Of a stretch of 64,000 nucleotides of DNA, positions 23,836 through 35,039 are shown piece after piece. A program made the position numbers and the translations under genes. The DNA comes from Siphonodentalium dalli (Eukaryota; Mollusca; Scaphopoda; Gadilida; Siphonodentaliidae). The notes beneath the pieces were generated by a model. The model was not told the origin of the DNA, made no database searches, and was given only the letters and a program-made list of their open reading frames with translations. Position 1 is the first letter of the stretch. The number at the start of each line of letters is the position of its first letter. The stretch covers positions 96,152,707 through 96,216,706 of the forward strand of contig CP136067.1 in the NCBI GenBank assembly GCA_032622095.1. The letters are read 5' to 3'.

Positions 23836-24094
23836 TAACTCTTTCATGACAGAAGCTGAGCTGGTGCCTTATTAAAGATCCGGTTGCAATGCATTCTCTT
23901 ATAAATGTGAGTCTCCATGAGGGAGCCTCGCATATATAAAGAGAATGCACAAGCTTACAAGGTCAAGGTAATTATTGTTAGGCCAATGTATTCTCTTATA
24001 TATACAAGGATCCCTATGGGAGACTCGCATACATAATAGAATGCATTGGCACAGTGTTTTCGCAAAATTTTAGGAAGCTCCGGTCATGATTTAA
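23836..24094. mobile_element. Family B element (type iii ends)
   Basis: The left end TTAACTCTTTCATGACAG and right end 'gctccggtcatgatttaa' are inverted. Two hairpins lie at 23888-23950 and 23980-24050, with the usual linker 'acaaggtcaaggta'. A further detached right end ('gctccagtcatggaagggtt') lies at 24256-24276. Confidence 0.8.
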
Positions 24095-24805
24095 ACATAT
24101 TTTTATTACTATTATGTATAAAGAATACATTACATATAAGGGATTGGAGGACAAGTTTGTAAAACTTGCAAGGACCTCCACTCACTACAGATAATACATA
24201 AAGCATGAATATAACAATTTATTTTTGATTTATTTCAGGTTTTGGTAGGACGGGTAGCTCCAGTCATGGAAGGGTTGGATAAAACTTGAGGTAGGGACAT
24301 GAAGACAAACATATTTTAGCTGTGGCCCCAGTGATGGTGAGAGAGTAACTTTATCAGCTCCTGTTTACACATCTCACTCACCACCCCCTGCTCTGGCCAG
24401 ACTCATGGAATTTATCTCATCAAAGACCCTAATGAGGTTAAGTGATTTTCATTTAACTACAGATGGCTATGCACATTTTTGAACATGTGTGGTGTGTGTT
24501 ATTACCAATTTAGTGTAAAGTACATCCACAGTGTTCAAGCACCCAATCATAATATATACTTTTGTTTCTGCATTATATACCATTTGAAAGAATAAAGTTT
24601 AAAAAAAATTATTTATCAAATTATTTAGCACTTTCTGTTCTAAACAATGATTCCCTTAAGAAATGTTCAGATATTAAGTCTCTTTGGAATTTATGCCAAT
24701 AGCTCTGACTGAATGAATTAAGTGCACCCCTGGTTTATTCAAAGACCTAAAAAAAACACGTCATTTTCATGTAACCAAAAAAAATAAATGTAGAACGGAA
24801 AACAC
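24095..24805. other. No recognisable gene
   Basis: Apart from the detached family B end at about 24256, this is plain AT-rich sequence. 'aagaaatgttcagatatta' near 24657 resembles the family E motif at 33690 and 41090. Confidence 0.4.
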
Positions 24806-25035
24806 AAACAAAATGATTGAACACTCAATTGATTGCGATTATAATAGTGAACATCCACACCAAATTTCATTGATATCCGTCAACCGGACAAAAACCAAGA
24901 TTTCCAAATATACAAATATGAATAAATCCAAAAATACCAACGGGTACGCATCTAAGATGCTTTTGTCGAGTTTTTTGGCAGTCGAACCAAACTTCTCCCA
25001 ATAAAGTGCACAACTCCGGGGAAAAAAGTTGGACG

Positions 25036-26561
25036 CAGGGTTCGCGCTGCCTATTGCCAAATTAGCAAATTGCTACAAAAAAAATTAAATGGCTCCAAAA
25101 TAATCCCGATTGGCAACAAAAAGTGGCACCTAGCTTTTTGACATTTGGCAATTTGTACCCATCGGGCATATAATAAAAAAAATATTAAGCTTACAGTCAA
25201 TCGGTCGGAAACAAAACACACATTGATATCCGGTCGCGGCATAGCTAATTGGGTCCTAATTAAAAGCTTATAATAGATTCGCGGCTTATGTCAGATCGAC
25301 TTATTTTATCGCTGTGGTGAAAGGGTTTCGAATTTCTACTCGATAATAAAACTAAGCATGGCTATTGACTCAAATTTGACAAACATTAGCCAAACAAAGG
25401 GCTTCCTTGAATCGTAAGCGCAAGTTAGATTTTAGCAACAATGCATCAGACACGCAACATCCTCCTAAAATGAAGAAAGTTACTGATTTCTTCGGACATT
25501 CAGATAATACCGATAGTCCAAATACAGTGGTTGATTTAACATCGACGTGTGCTACACCACCTAAACCGAGCAACATATTAGTGTCAAATGTCAAGAGAAC
25601 GCCACAAAAAGTTGCAAGTTCGCCAAAACGAAAATTCCGAAATGAGTGGAAAATATCTCGCGAATGGCTATCATTCGATGGAGACAAAAATGTTATGTTC
25701 TGTTCTACATGCCGCGCTGCGAATGTTAACAACATGTTCGTAACTGGTTGTAGTATCCTGAAGAAAGATCTTATTCTGAAACACGAGCTAACCAAAGGTA
25801 TGTATACTATGTTTATAATTATATTTAAATATCACGCTATGTACAACGGGGAGTAACTCTATCATTCATTTCTGTCATTTTCACACCAATTGTATTCGAT
25901 ACGTCACAAGTAAGAAATTGCCGAGGATATCCGATTGTTTAAAATGGGATGTAACTCTACCATTTATGTTCATCAATATTGTTAATCGGAACTTCTCGGG
26001 TTTACTCGGATCGTCCGAAAATCTTCGATATTAATTTTGACAAAGTGACACATATAGTGTAGTGGCAGGTTTCGCGGAAACACTTTATTGTGTTCTGGTC
26101 TCCACAGTTGATTGTGAGAAGGCGTTCTCGTATCAGAACATGATTAAGACGAGATTGAGAAATAGACTGTCAGTGCCTCACTTAAATGTTCTTATGAAAA
26201 TTGCCATTGAAGGACCTTTAATGTCAGAATTTGACTTTGGCAAGGCATTTCATAAATGGTCAGAAATGAAATCACGAAGAATTTTCAACAATTGATATAT
26301 ATATATTACTATTAGTGTTGTAATGTTGTTTCTCTGAACTGTTATGATTACTTTGTATTTCTTGTTAATTGTGGCACATCATTGATAAAATAAATATATA
26401 CATATAATAGGTAATTTGCTTGTTTGTGTTTTTTTTCAAAAGTGGCTCCAAAAAATATTGGTCGGAAAGAAAGTGGCAACAGAAAGTATAAAGTGGCTCT
26501 AAAAATAATGCAAATGGCAACATTGTTGGCACCTGGAAATTTTGGGCCAGCGCGAACCCTG
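25036..26561 (+). mobile_element. hAT transposon, internally deleted, with perfect 8-bp target duplication
   Basis: The terminal inverted repeats CAGGGTTCGCGCTG (left) and CAGCGCGAACCCTG (right) are flanked by identical 8-base copies of GTTGGACG (25028-25035 and 26562-26569). An 8-bp duplication with CAGGG-type ends is the hallmark of the hAT superfamily. Subterminal 'ttggca'/'tggcaac' motifs recur at both ends. The element carries only the first and last parts of a transposase gene. It interrupted a ~160-bp tandem repeat, whose halves rejoin cleanly when the element and one GTTGGACG are removed. Confidence 0.92.
25358..26295 (+). pseudogene. Internally deleted hAT transposase-type gene (TTF zinc finger + C-terminal dimerisation region)
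   Basis: The first exon ends at 25797 (ACC AAA G | gtatgt). It encodes a TTF/BED-like zinc finger (WLSFDG, FCSTC, later H) after a basic, low-complexity leader. The last exon, from 26069 after 'agtggcag', encodes the hAT C-terminal dimerisation region (STVDCEKAF, LRNRLSVPHLNVLMKIA) and stops at 26295. This arrangement is close to ZNF862-like hAT proteins (from memory). The whole RNase-H-like catalytic core is absent. The apparent start ATG at 25358 is out of frame with the zinc finger, implying a frameshift near 25412; an in-frame ATG exists at 25470. The splice phases agree, so a short transcript lacking the catalytic core could still be made. That is inference. Confidence 0.8.
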
Positions 26562-26569
26562 GTTGGACG

Positions 26570-27300
26570 GTGGTATATTATTGCAATAGACCTATATACC
26601 AAATATCAATTGAATCCGTTAATAATTCATTGAGTTATCGCACTAACGGTGATAAAATTGTGATTAAAATAGACAAACTAAGACCCATAACTCCGGAATT
26701 TTTTTTCGGACAAACCAGGTTTTCGAACTCGTCCGAGATATTGTTGCAATAGACTCATATACCAAATATTGTTTAAATCGGTTAATATTTAATTGAGTTA
26801 TCGCGCTAACGGTGATAACATTGCTAAAAATAGACAAACTAAGACCCATAACTCTGCAAAAAAAATCGAACAAACCTGGTTTTCGAACTCGTCCGAGATA
26901 TTGTTGCAGGAGACTCATACACCAAATATTGTTGAAATCGGTTAATATTTCATCGAGTTATCGCGCTAACGGTGATAAAATTGCTCAAAATAGACAAACT
27001 AAGACCCATAACTCCCAGTAACTCCGGGAAAAAAGTTCTGACAAACCTGGTTTTCGAACTCGTCCGAGATATTGTTGCAAGAGTCTCATATACCAAATAT
27101 TGTTGAAATTGGTTAATATTTGCATGAGTTATCGCGCTATCGGTGAAAAACTTAACTAAAAACCATCTAAGATGGATAACTCTTGTAAAAAAGTTCGGAC
27201 GTGACCCATTTTCTACAGGTAGTAAATAGTCATTGGGAGCAACTGCCATACCAAAATTTTGAATCCGTTCACAAATGTCAAAGTTATAAGGCATTCTTTA
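26570..27300 (+). repeat. ~160-bp tandem repeat, about 4.5 copies
   Basis: 'agacaaactaagacccataa' starts at 26671, 26832 and 26992, a period of 160-161. Each unit also has 'ggttttcgaactcgtccgag', 'ataccaaatattgtt' and 'gagttatcgcgctaacggtg'. The sequence left of the hAT element (24806-25035) is the interrupted left flank. The style is that of the mollusc intronic repeats elsewhere in the window. Confidence 0.85.
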
Positions 27301-27626
27301 GGTCTGCCTGCCCGCCGCCCCCGCCCGCCCGCCAACCGTCCCTCGCCAAACCATAAGTCGAGTTTTTGAAAAACTCGACTCGACTAAAAAACAATTGAAC
27401 ACTCCATTGAATACCCTCATAATAGTGAACATCCGTAACAAATTTTATTGAGATATCGGCCCGGATGGACGGACGGGTGGAAAAACGGAGGGATGAATGG
27501 AAGGATGAATGGAAGGAAGAGGTCAATCCAGTATACCCCACTCCATTCACTTCGATAGTGGCGAGAGTGTGAGCTATAAAATTTTCCCAGGTTTTGTACT
27601 GGTGGAATATGATCTCTACCGGCATA
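27301..27626. repeat. Fragments of two dispersed repeats
   Basis: 27390-27500 resembles 24806-24900 ('attgaacactc.attga', 'atagtgaacatcc'). 27570-27622 ('cccaggttttgtactggtgg', 'aatatgatctctacc') is one end of family D. The 27303-27345 tract is C/G-rich simple sequence. Confidence 0.55.
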
Positions 27627-27766
27627 CAGTAATGCCCTAAATAATCGACTCCTTAACCACAGCGGAATTATGGGTAATTTTTCAGGATTTAGTTGGAAAT
27701 ATGGCTTATTGCCATTCATCGGAAAGCTCTCTGTGGTTAAGTAGTCGATTATTTAGGGCATTACTG
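27627..27766. mobile_element. Family A MITE, copy 7 (right arm shortened)
   Basis: The left arm is complete to 'catcggaaagctctc'. The right arm retains only the outer ~40 bases ('tgtggttaagtagtcgatta' to TTACTG). TA flanks both ends. Confidence 0.85.
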
Positions 27767-27993
27767 TAGCTGGAGTAGAGATTCATGGCATGATCTAGCC
27801 TTTTTCATGAATATATGACATTTCCAGTCGGAAAAGAAATGTTCACTGAATCGAATAATAAACTGTGTGTAATCTGGTGTCTAATGTCAAGTCCATTGAA
27901 GATAATGTCTTATTTCATCTCGAGTTACAAGGCTATCTGTCAACATTTAAATGTTAAAACATGAAGAGAGCTAATTCATGCCATACACATGTA

Positions 27994-28209
27994 CAGTAAT
28001 GCCCTATTAAAGTAATCAACCCCTTAACCACAGCAGAATTATGGGTAACTTTTACGGATTTAGTCGGAAATATGGCTTGTTGCCATTCATCGGAAAGCTC
28101 TCGGGGAGAGCTTTCCGATGAATGGCAACAAGCCATATTTCCGACTAAATCTTGAAAAGTTACCCATAATTCTGCTGTGGTTAAGGAGTGATTACTTAGG
28201 GCTTTACTG
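27994..28209. mobile_element. Family A MITE, copy 8 (near full length)
   Basis: CAGTAATGCCCTATTAAAGT at left and 'ttagggctttactg' at right, with TA on both sides. The turn is 'gctctcggggagagc' and the arms are about 100 bp. It lies 230 bp from copy 7. Confidence 0.9.
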
Positions 28210-28251
28210 TACAGACAGATCGCAGTGGAAATGGACCACACATAAAACCAG

Positions 28252-28560
28252 CAGGATGTCAAGCCTGCATATAGTGTGTCTGTCATTTGAAGATTGAGGT
28301 CCCCAGAGGGTGAATTTAATGCATCACCAAATTCACCCTCTGGGAACCTCATTCTGCTTAGGCATTAACTTCTATAGGAGACTTTGGATCAAATTGAAGT
28401 TACCCAGTCGCAGTTGGTGATGTTCACCCACTAGTCACCTCGATTATGCATTTTATTTTCCGCAAATTAGGGGATAGTCCACTGTGTGGGTTAGCATCAC
28501 TAAATCACCCTCTGGGCGGGACCTCATTCTGCATATGACAAACACACTATTTGCAGGCAT
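28252..28560. mobile_element. Family C element, copy 5
   Basis: Ends 'aagcctgcatatagtgtg' and 'cactatttgcaggcat' are inverted. The left hairpin is shortened to a direct turn at 'aatttaatgcatcaccaaat'. Part of the centre ('agttggtgatgttcaccca') is kept, then the right hairpin arm. Confidence 0.8.
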
Positions 28561-29189
28561 GAGTACAAGAAAATACATACTGTACACAACATTGTACCAG
28601 AAAACCATAGTCAGAAATGGTAAGTGGCTCAAGATCATATATTATATACCCATGATTGTAATTATAGAATATAAAATATATTGGTTTTGCGATTACCAAC
28701 TCAGAATTCCGTTAAAATAACAACAACAATATTAATTTTTAACCAGCACCTAATTAACGAACCAGCGGCCGACTCGGCCGTCTCCGACCACAACCCCCAG
28801 TGGGCTGCAGAACGAAAAATGTCTATAAAAGTTGAAATATAAGACTTACAAATTATCTTTTTCATTTCTTTTGTTTGTATTTGGCATAGCTTATCACAAA
28901 CTAAAAATCAACATAATTGACATAATGTTAACAACAATAATCGAAATTGAAATTCCCAACTACACCTTTTACCAGACTCGGCCTTGCAGTTTGACTGGTC
29001 GCAGTTCGACTTTTAATCCTCCAAAAAATTCCCATTCTATAAATAAAACACCCATGCGCCCAGGCAAAACAAGAATCTCTACATTAGTATACAAGCGGAG
29101 CGTGCGTAATAATGACATGTTTATTATCCATCTGTATGTTTATCAAAATGACGTCACCCGGAGTCCTGATAACTTTTATAAAAGTCATA
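28561..29189. other. No firm gene; contains the inverted partner of 8585-8730
   Basis: 28950-29085 is the reverse complement of 8585-8730. A 125-codon open frame over 28832-29209 begins with a hydrophobic stretch, but its second half lies in that repeat and no family is recognised. Confidence 0.4.
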
Positions 29190-29990
29190 TTGTACTGATG
29201 CCAATATGACTTTCGTATTGTACTGATTCCAATATGACTTTCGTATTGTACTGAGTCCTATATGACTTTCGTATTGTACTGAGTCCTATATGACTTTTGT
29301 ATTGTACTGAGTCCTATATGACATTCGTATTGTACTGATTCCAATATGACATTCGTATTGTACTGATTCCAATATGACTTTCGTATTGTACTGAGTCCTA
29401 TATGACTTTCCTATATGACTTTTGTATTGTACTGAGTCCTATATGACATTCGTATTGTACTGAGTCCTATATGACTTTCGTATTGTACTGATTCCAATAT
29501 GACTTTCGTATTGTACTGAGTCCTATATGACATTCGTATTGTACTGAGTCCTATATGACTTTCGTATTGTACTGATTCCAATATGACTTTCGTATTGTAC
29601 TGAGTCCTATATGACATTCGTATTGTACTGATTCCAATATGACTTTCGTATTGTACTGAGTCCTATATGACATTCGTATTGTATTGAGTCCTATATGACT
29701 TTCGTATTGTACTGAGTCCTATATGACATTCGTATTGTACTGATTCCAATATGACATTCGTATTGTACTGATTCCAATATGACTTTCGTATTGTACTGAG
29801 TCCTATATGACTTTCGTATTGTACTGAGTCCTATATGACTTTTGTATTGTACTGAGTCCTATATGACATTCGTATTGTACTGAGTCCTATATGACTTTCG
29901 AATTGTACTGATTCCAATATGACTTTCGTATTGTACTGAGTCCTATATGACTTTCTTATTGTACTGAGTCCAAAATGACTTTCAGGACTC
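29190..29990. repeat. 28-bp minisatellite, about 28 copies
   Basis: The unit is tatgactttcgtattgtact plus 'gagtccta'. Two alternating half-unit variants occur ('gagtcctatatgac' versus 'gattccaatatgac', and 'actttc' versus 'acattc') in repeated block patterns. The flanks 'gtcacccggagtcctg' (29154) and the inverted 'caggagtccggtatgac' (30024) are imperfect inverted repeats, so the array may sit inside an element. Confidence 0.95.
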
Positions 29991-30448
29991 CTGTGATGAC
30001 AGGTAGTATATTCTTGACACTTTCAGGAGTCCGGTATGACTTTTTCCAGGAGCATCATGTGACAGATTTTGCTCAATCAGAAATAGTGTCAGTAAAGGGA
30101 TGGGTAATAATTCTTTATATACATCATATCAAGACGTTTTCAAGACATCATACTATTAGCAGGAACACTGGTACTGTATCCAATCGAAATAATAAAATGA
30201 AAAGCCCATAATATATATACTCTCTTAATATTCAGATAAATTTGTTTATTTTGATAATGATGATGTTAATACAGAAGGGACTACATTAAAATCTAATAAA
30301 GACCACAACACCACACTCCAATGTTTAATGGACAGCATTTATGATAAGTAGAGACATTATTTGGTGATATAGCCAGCAACTTATTGATTTATAATGGCCA
30401 CAATGTAAATAGCTCTTAACTTATCTGGGTTAGTGTATAAGTTAGAAC
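29991..30448. other. No recognisable feature
   Basis: Beyond the array's right flank this is plain AT-rich sequence. Confidence 0.5.
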
Positions 30449-30452
30449 TTAA

Positions 30453-30705
30453 CCCTTCCATGACTGGAGCCTCTTGATTTTTTACAATAACCCTGTGCCA
30501 CAGCATTCTCTTATATATGAGTCTCCCAAATGGAGCCTTGCATATATAAGAGAATGCATTGGCCTAACAATATTTACCTTGACCTTGTAAGCCAGTGCAT
30601 TCTCTTATATATGTGAGGCTTCCTATGGGAGACTTGCATATATAAGGGAATGCACTGGCACAGTATCTTTAATGATGCATCAGCACAGTTCTTGTCATGA
30701 TAGGG
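30453..30705. mobile_element. Family B, TTAA-flanked double-hairpin element (type iii ends)
   Basis: TTAA at 30449-30452 and 30706-30709. The ends CCCTTCCATGACTGGAGC and 'cttgtcatgataggg' are inverted. Hairpins lie at about 30495-30564 and 30592-30659, separated by 'tttaccttgaccttgtaag'. Confidence 0.9.
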
Positions 30706-30828
30706 TTAAACGTAGAGTGTCTGAATTTGGTAGCTGGGGTGGATCGGGGCTGTCGGAAGTCAGAATGAGGGGATGTGGGGGTGATGGAGGCGAGGTAGAT
30801 CATGCCATGAATGTCTACTTATCTACAC

Positions 30829-31267
30829 CCATAGAGATCATATTCCACAAGTACAAAACCTGGGAATTTGTTTTATGTACTGACCCGTTCTGACGGGGAA
30901 CTTAATAGCATTGAACAAACAAGGCAGAGAATATACTTCTTTGTTAATATTTGTTCCTCAATAATCTACTTCACAGTAGGGATGGTCCCAGCTTGAGATT
31001 GCATGGTTTTTGGTGACATATTTGAGGCGATATCGTAATAAACATTGAATTAATCACCTGGGAGAAATTCCATATGTGTATAAAGCGATGCAAAGCAAAA
31101 TCGCTCACAAAGTGACCTTCACCTAGCGCGATCTACATTATTAAGGAACAGACTGGTATTAACTAAGAAATATATTACCTGCACTGTTTTTTCAATGTTA
31201 TAAACTTAATCAACATCAAACAGTTCCCAGGTTTCTGAACATGTTGAATATGATCTCTATGGGCATA
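30829..31267. mobile_element. Family D foldback element, full copy
   Basis: Left 'cccatagagatcatattcca' and right 'gaatatgatctctatggg' are inverted ends. Inner inverted blocks include 'aatctacttcacagtaggga' against 'gaccttcacctagcgcg'. The centre 'gatgcaaagcaaaatcgctc' is shared with 42140-42175 and 49380-49405. Non-coding. Confidence 0.75.
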
Positions 31268-31343
31268 GCTGGAGTAGAGATGAGATTACAGTGATAGGGC
31301 TACAGTCATTACAGTCAGTGACCATGAAATAACTCTTGAGTTA

Positions 31344-31590
31344 CAGTAATGCCCTAAGTAATCGACTCCTTTAAACCACAGCAGAATTATGGGTAACTTT
31401 TCAGGATTTAGTCGGAAATATGGCTTGTTGCCATTCATCGGAAAGCTCTCGGTGAGAGCTTTACGATGAATGGCAACAAGCCATATTTCCGACTAAATCC
31501 TGAAATACAAGCCATATTTCCGACTAAATCCTGAAAAGTTACCCATAATTCTGCTGTGGTTAAAGGAGTCGATTACCTGGGGCATTACTG
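31344..31590. mobile_element. Family A MITE, copy 9 (with a 26-bp internal duplication)
   Basis: Full-length ends with TA flanks. In the right arm the segment 'caagccatatttccgactaa' 'atcctgaaa' is present twice (31477 and 31507), a small duplication not seen in other copies. That explains its greater length. Confidence 0.9.
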
Positions 31591-31594
31591 TATC

Positions 31595-33030
31595 TTGGTC
31601 AGGATCCTGGTGTTACCAAGGACCCCAAGGTTTTTGATACTTTTAATCCAGGTAGTGATGTGCGGTCTTGAAATTTCATTTCGGTTTTGGTATGTTTTTT
31701 GTAGAAAAACAAGGTTTTGGTTTGGGGTTATGGTTTTACTCAGGACACCAATTACTATATGCATAGAGCAGATGGTGTAATATTTGACATAATATTTGCA
31801 GCCATTTTCCAGTGATTTCCATATTCAAAGGCAATATGTGCCATTATCGCTCATATGATATCCAAATGTTCCAAATTGAAACTGCTGCTAGTAATGGTGA
31901 CAAATAGCAGATGACAATAGTGTGCGCTTACCACACGTCTTCAGCGACATTCAGTGACCAGCAGTGTCAGTTAATTGAAGCCAGAAGAATAGGTTTTATA
32001 GAATATATTGGTTGCAGTTTGGTTTTGAAATAAAACTGAAAGAAAACCGAGAAACCGTACATCACTTTATCCAGGACATAATCTTCATACCCCCAATGAC
32101 TCCTCGATTAAGCTAGTCCTGCTGAAAGCACACAATGACATGTATCTACGACTAGGTTTTTAACATTGCCGTAATATCAGTTTCAGGTTCATGGTATTCC
32201 CCAAGAGCCCAATGTTTTTAGTACATAACACTTTCTATCCAGGACATGATCTTCATTTTCAATTTCTGAAATACCACAGAGAGAAAGTCATGGTGAAAGC
32301 ACCAACAATTCCACTCCAATTATGCAACAATTCCACACTCCAATTATCGTATGACAGACAGAAGTTAGGTTATTGCCTGGGACAGAGCTTCCCAGATGGG
32401 TAAAAAATGTGGAGCTCATTAAAGAAGAATAATAATGCTTGAACCTGAATCCCAAATTCTAAGACTTACACAACTGACACTAACCTAACTGCGGGATCAT
32501 TCAGCTATCAAACAGAAAAAACATTTGAGAAATATAAAGACTTGCCACCATGACCTGAATGAACGACTATTTTTTTTTTACATAGCTTTGGCCCGTGATA
32601 TCGGAATCAGGATCCTGGTGTTACAAAGGACACCCCCCCCCCCCCAGGTTTTTTTTAAATAAAACACTTTTAATCCAGTATATAATCTTCATTTAAAATT
32701 GTCGAAGTACCCCCAATTACTCTTCGATTTATAAGATAGTCCTGCTGAAAGCACACAATGACATGTATCTAGGACTAAATTTTTAACATTGCTGCAATGT
32801 CAGGTTCATCGTATTCCCAAGAGCCCAATGTTTTTAATATATAACACTTTTTATCCAGGACATGATCTTAATTTTCAATTTCTGAAATACCACAGAGAGA
32901 AAGTCATGGTGAAAGCATGCAACAATTCCACTCCAATTATCATATGACAGACAGAAGTTAGGTTATTGCCTGGGACAGAGCTTCCCAGATGGGTACAAAA
33001 TGTGGAGCTCATCAAAGCTTAATAATGGGA
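31595..33030. repeat. Direct tandem duplication of a ~450-550-bp unit
   Basis: Copy 1 starts 'caggatcctggtgttaccaa' (31601) and copy 2 'caggatcctggtgttacaaa' (32608). They share 'gtcctgctgaaagcacacaa', 'caagagcccaatgtttttag/a', 'ccacagagagaaagtcatgg' and 'cttcccagatgggta'. Copy 1 is split by the 415-bp hAT-like insertion at 31653-32067. Copy 2 has a C run at 32632. Confidence 0.9.
31653..32067. mobile_element. hAT-like MITE with 8-bp target duplication
   Basis: The ends tagtgatgtgcggt and accgtacatcactt are inverted. The flanks aatccagg (31645-31652) and tatccagg (32068-32075) match at 7 of 8 positions. The second copy of the surrounding duplication has the uninterrupted site 'ttttaatccagtatataatc', confirming the insertion. 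The interior ('cggttttggtatg', 'gaaataaaactgaaaga') is non-coding. Confidence 0.8.
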
Positions 33031-33286
33031 TGAGAGGGAACTAATATAATTACTGTTATATCGATGGTTCAGAAGGGACAGACAGCTGAAGTAGCACATA
33101 ATTAGCAATTACTTGTTAATTAACCTAATAACCTTATCCTTATGGTGTCTGAAAGTGCAGTACAAAAGCACTAGATAAGGTTAGGAAGAATGAAGTACAA
33201 TAGGTGGTATATTTACAAGCAAGCAACACCCACCCCCCCCCCCCCCCAATACTTATCAAACACTTCTCAAGTTGTCCCGTCATTAA

Positions 33287-33541
33287 CCCTTTCATGACTG
33301 GAGCTTACTGAAATTTTGTGAAAACATTGTGCCAATGCATTCTTTTATATATGCGAGTCTCCCAAAATGAGCCTTGCATATATAAGAGAATGCATTGGCC
33401 TCATTATATTTACATTGGCGTTATAAGCCAGTGTATTCTCTTATATATGCAAGGCTCCCTATTGGAGACATGTATATATAAGAGAATGCACTGGCACAGG
33501 GTCTTTAAAGCTGCATCAGCGCAGCTCCCACCATAAGAGGG
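33287..33541. mobile_element. Family B, TTAA-flanked double-hairpin element (type iii, best preserved)
   Basis: TTAA at 33283-33286 and 33542-33545. The left end is CCCTTTCATGACTGGAGC, and the right 'gcagctcccaccataagagg' 'g' is its inverse with small changes. Hairpins lie at 33330-33398 and 33428-33495. This copy defines the family layout. Confidence 0.9.
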
Positions 33542-33545
33542 TTAA

Positions 33546-34094
33546 TAACAATAAATAACAATCATTGTATCATTCATGATGCATAAAGGTGGTTTTTCAA
33601 ACATATTTAGTCATGTGTTTACACCCCCCATGCCCCAAGCAAGGTGTTTTAACACTTTCTAATCATCATATTGACAAGTAGTTATCCCATAGGAAATGTT
33701 CAGATAATAATTTCTGTACTTTTATTTATCTGTCGTCTGCTTATATTACCTGTGCATGCCTCCAAATCAATAATAGACCATTCCGATCACACTATTTAAC
33801 TGACTTGGAGAATCCATTTAGTATAGAAAGGTTTATTCATCATGAATAAATGGGAAACTCGGTGTCGTTATTCATGCAATCTCTATCCTTATGTATATCA
33901 TTACACCCACCCCACCCCACCAGACCTGACTAGTTCCTGCCTAGTGAACACAATTAATCACTGCTATGCTAAAATGAAAACAGTGCTGAGTGTGTGCATG
34001 GCATGCCTTATGGTGCTAAAAGAATACATATATACAACCTCTGTAAGCTAAAAATAAATGGATATGGCACACGTATATAATATTTATGTTATAC
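33546..34094. other. No gene; family E fragment
   Basis: 33690-33840 ('gaaatgttcagataata', 'aataatagaccattcc', 'gagaatccatttagta') matches one arm of the palindromic element at 40505-41020. The rest is plain, and presumably intronic to the minus-strand gene if that gene continues leftwards. Confidence 0.5.
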
Positions 34095-34291
34095 CTGTGA
34101 ATCCATATTGAAATCGCCGAGAAGGTCGATTCCGTTAGAATAACTCATGTCTGTGTTGCTGGCAGGACTGAAAGGGTCAAATTCCAGCAAATTGTCATGT
34201 GACGTTGGCGTGACTTTCTTACTGATGGCTGCAGGCTGTTCTCCAAACTCCAACAACTCGTCAAACTGCGACATGGTCCGCTGGACGGCTT
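34095..34291 (-). CDS. Exon Y of an unidentified minus-strand gene
   Basis: On the minus strand this exon is preceded by a good acceptor (ggttttcttcag at 34292 upwards) and followed by a donor (CAG|gtataaca at 34094 downwards). It is 197 nt: two bases plus 65 codons. The reading frame starts AVQRTMSQFDELLEFGEQ and ends at a codon boundary. The first two bases AA complete a codon begun by the single G at the end of exon X1 or X2, so the joint is in phase. The peptide is acidic and carries short linear motifs LLEFDPFSP and DLLGDF. DPF binds the AP-2 appendage in endocytic adaptors, and DLL/LLxF motifs resemble clathrin-box types. That functional hint is inference only. No family is recognised. 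Further 3' exons were not found in the window. Confidence 0.65.
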
Positions 34292-34310
34292 CTGAAGAAA
34301 ACCATACAAG

Positions 34311-34510
34311 CCTTGAAATAGTGTGTCATTTGCAGAATGAGGTCCCCAGAGGGTGAAATTAGTGACACTACTCCACACAGCGGGCTAGTATCACTAAATC
34401 ACCCTCTGGGGACCTCATTCTCCTTAGGCCTCGTCTTCTGGGAAGTATCTATAGTCTTAAATTAAAAAATTTACTTTTTCCCTTCTGTTCAGTTTCTATA
34501 TACAATAATT
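34311..34510. mobile_element. Family C element, copy 6 (right half missing)
   Basis: Starts CAAGCCTTGAAATAGTGTG 20 bases upstream of exon Y's acceptor (to its right on the plus strand), continues through the left hairpin and 'cttctgggaagtatctatag', and stops within the centre. It lies in the intron between exons Y and X1. Confidence 0.8.
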
Positions 34511-34519
34511 TGCAGAAGA

Positions 34520-34725
34520 TAAAATTCATAACTCAGGCGACAATTTTTTTTGCAAAAACTTTATAAAATGAAAAACTCTGCTCAAATAATGTCATAATCA
34601 CATGTATTTCCTATGGCAGCAACTATCTGTACCAAGTTTGTTTTAATTTGACCAGAAAATGAAGGAATACACGCTTGGACAAAGTTGCATCCACAGATGG
34701 ACAGTCAGATGGATGGATGGATAAA
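34520..34725. repeat. Mollusc-type dispersed intronic repeat fragment
   Basis: 'aaactctgctcaaataatg', 'gtaccaagtttgttttaatt' and 'gatggacagtcagatggatg' follow the layout of 20175-20365. 34726-35037 is plain sequence. Confidence 0.5.
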
Positions 34726-35039
34726 CAGAGAGATAAGCTGTTTCCAGTTTACTCATCCGTACAACTTGTTGCAGGAAGCATAAATAGTCAGCAATACTGA
34801 CACTGCAGCACATATGAAACAACAACTTACCACACTGTAGCCTTCTAAAACTGAGAAACAACATGAAACTCAATTCCTCCCCATATAGATGACCAAAGCG
34901 TTCATACAGGGACAAGCATAGAGGATTTAAATTGGGAGAAGTCACTTGTCCCTATAGATTATTAGGGACAAATGGACTGACTGTTATCAAGGAGAAGTCA
35001 TAATCAGGGTTCGAGCTGCTACTTGCCAAATTTCCCCAA

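Noticed and set aside
25370..25795. 141-codon minus-strand open frame
   Set aside because: It is the antisense of the zinc-finger exon of the hAT gene, which has clear sense-strand domain content.
28832..29209. 125-codon secreted or membrane protein
   Set aside because: The N-terminus is hydrophobic, but half of the frame falls in a dispersed repeat (inverse of 8585-8730) and no family is recognised.
29411..29617. Minus-strand repetitive peptide (YRTQYNTKVI-like)
   Set aside because: It is a by-product of the 28-bp minisatellite.
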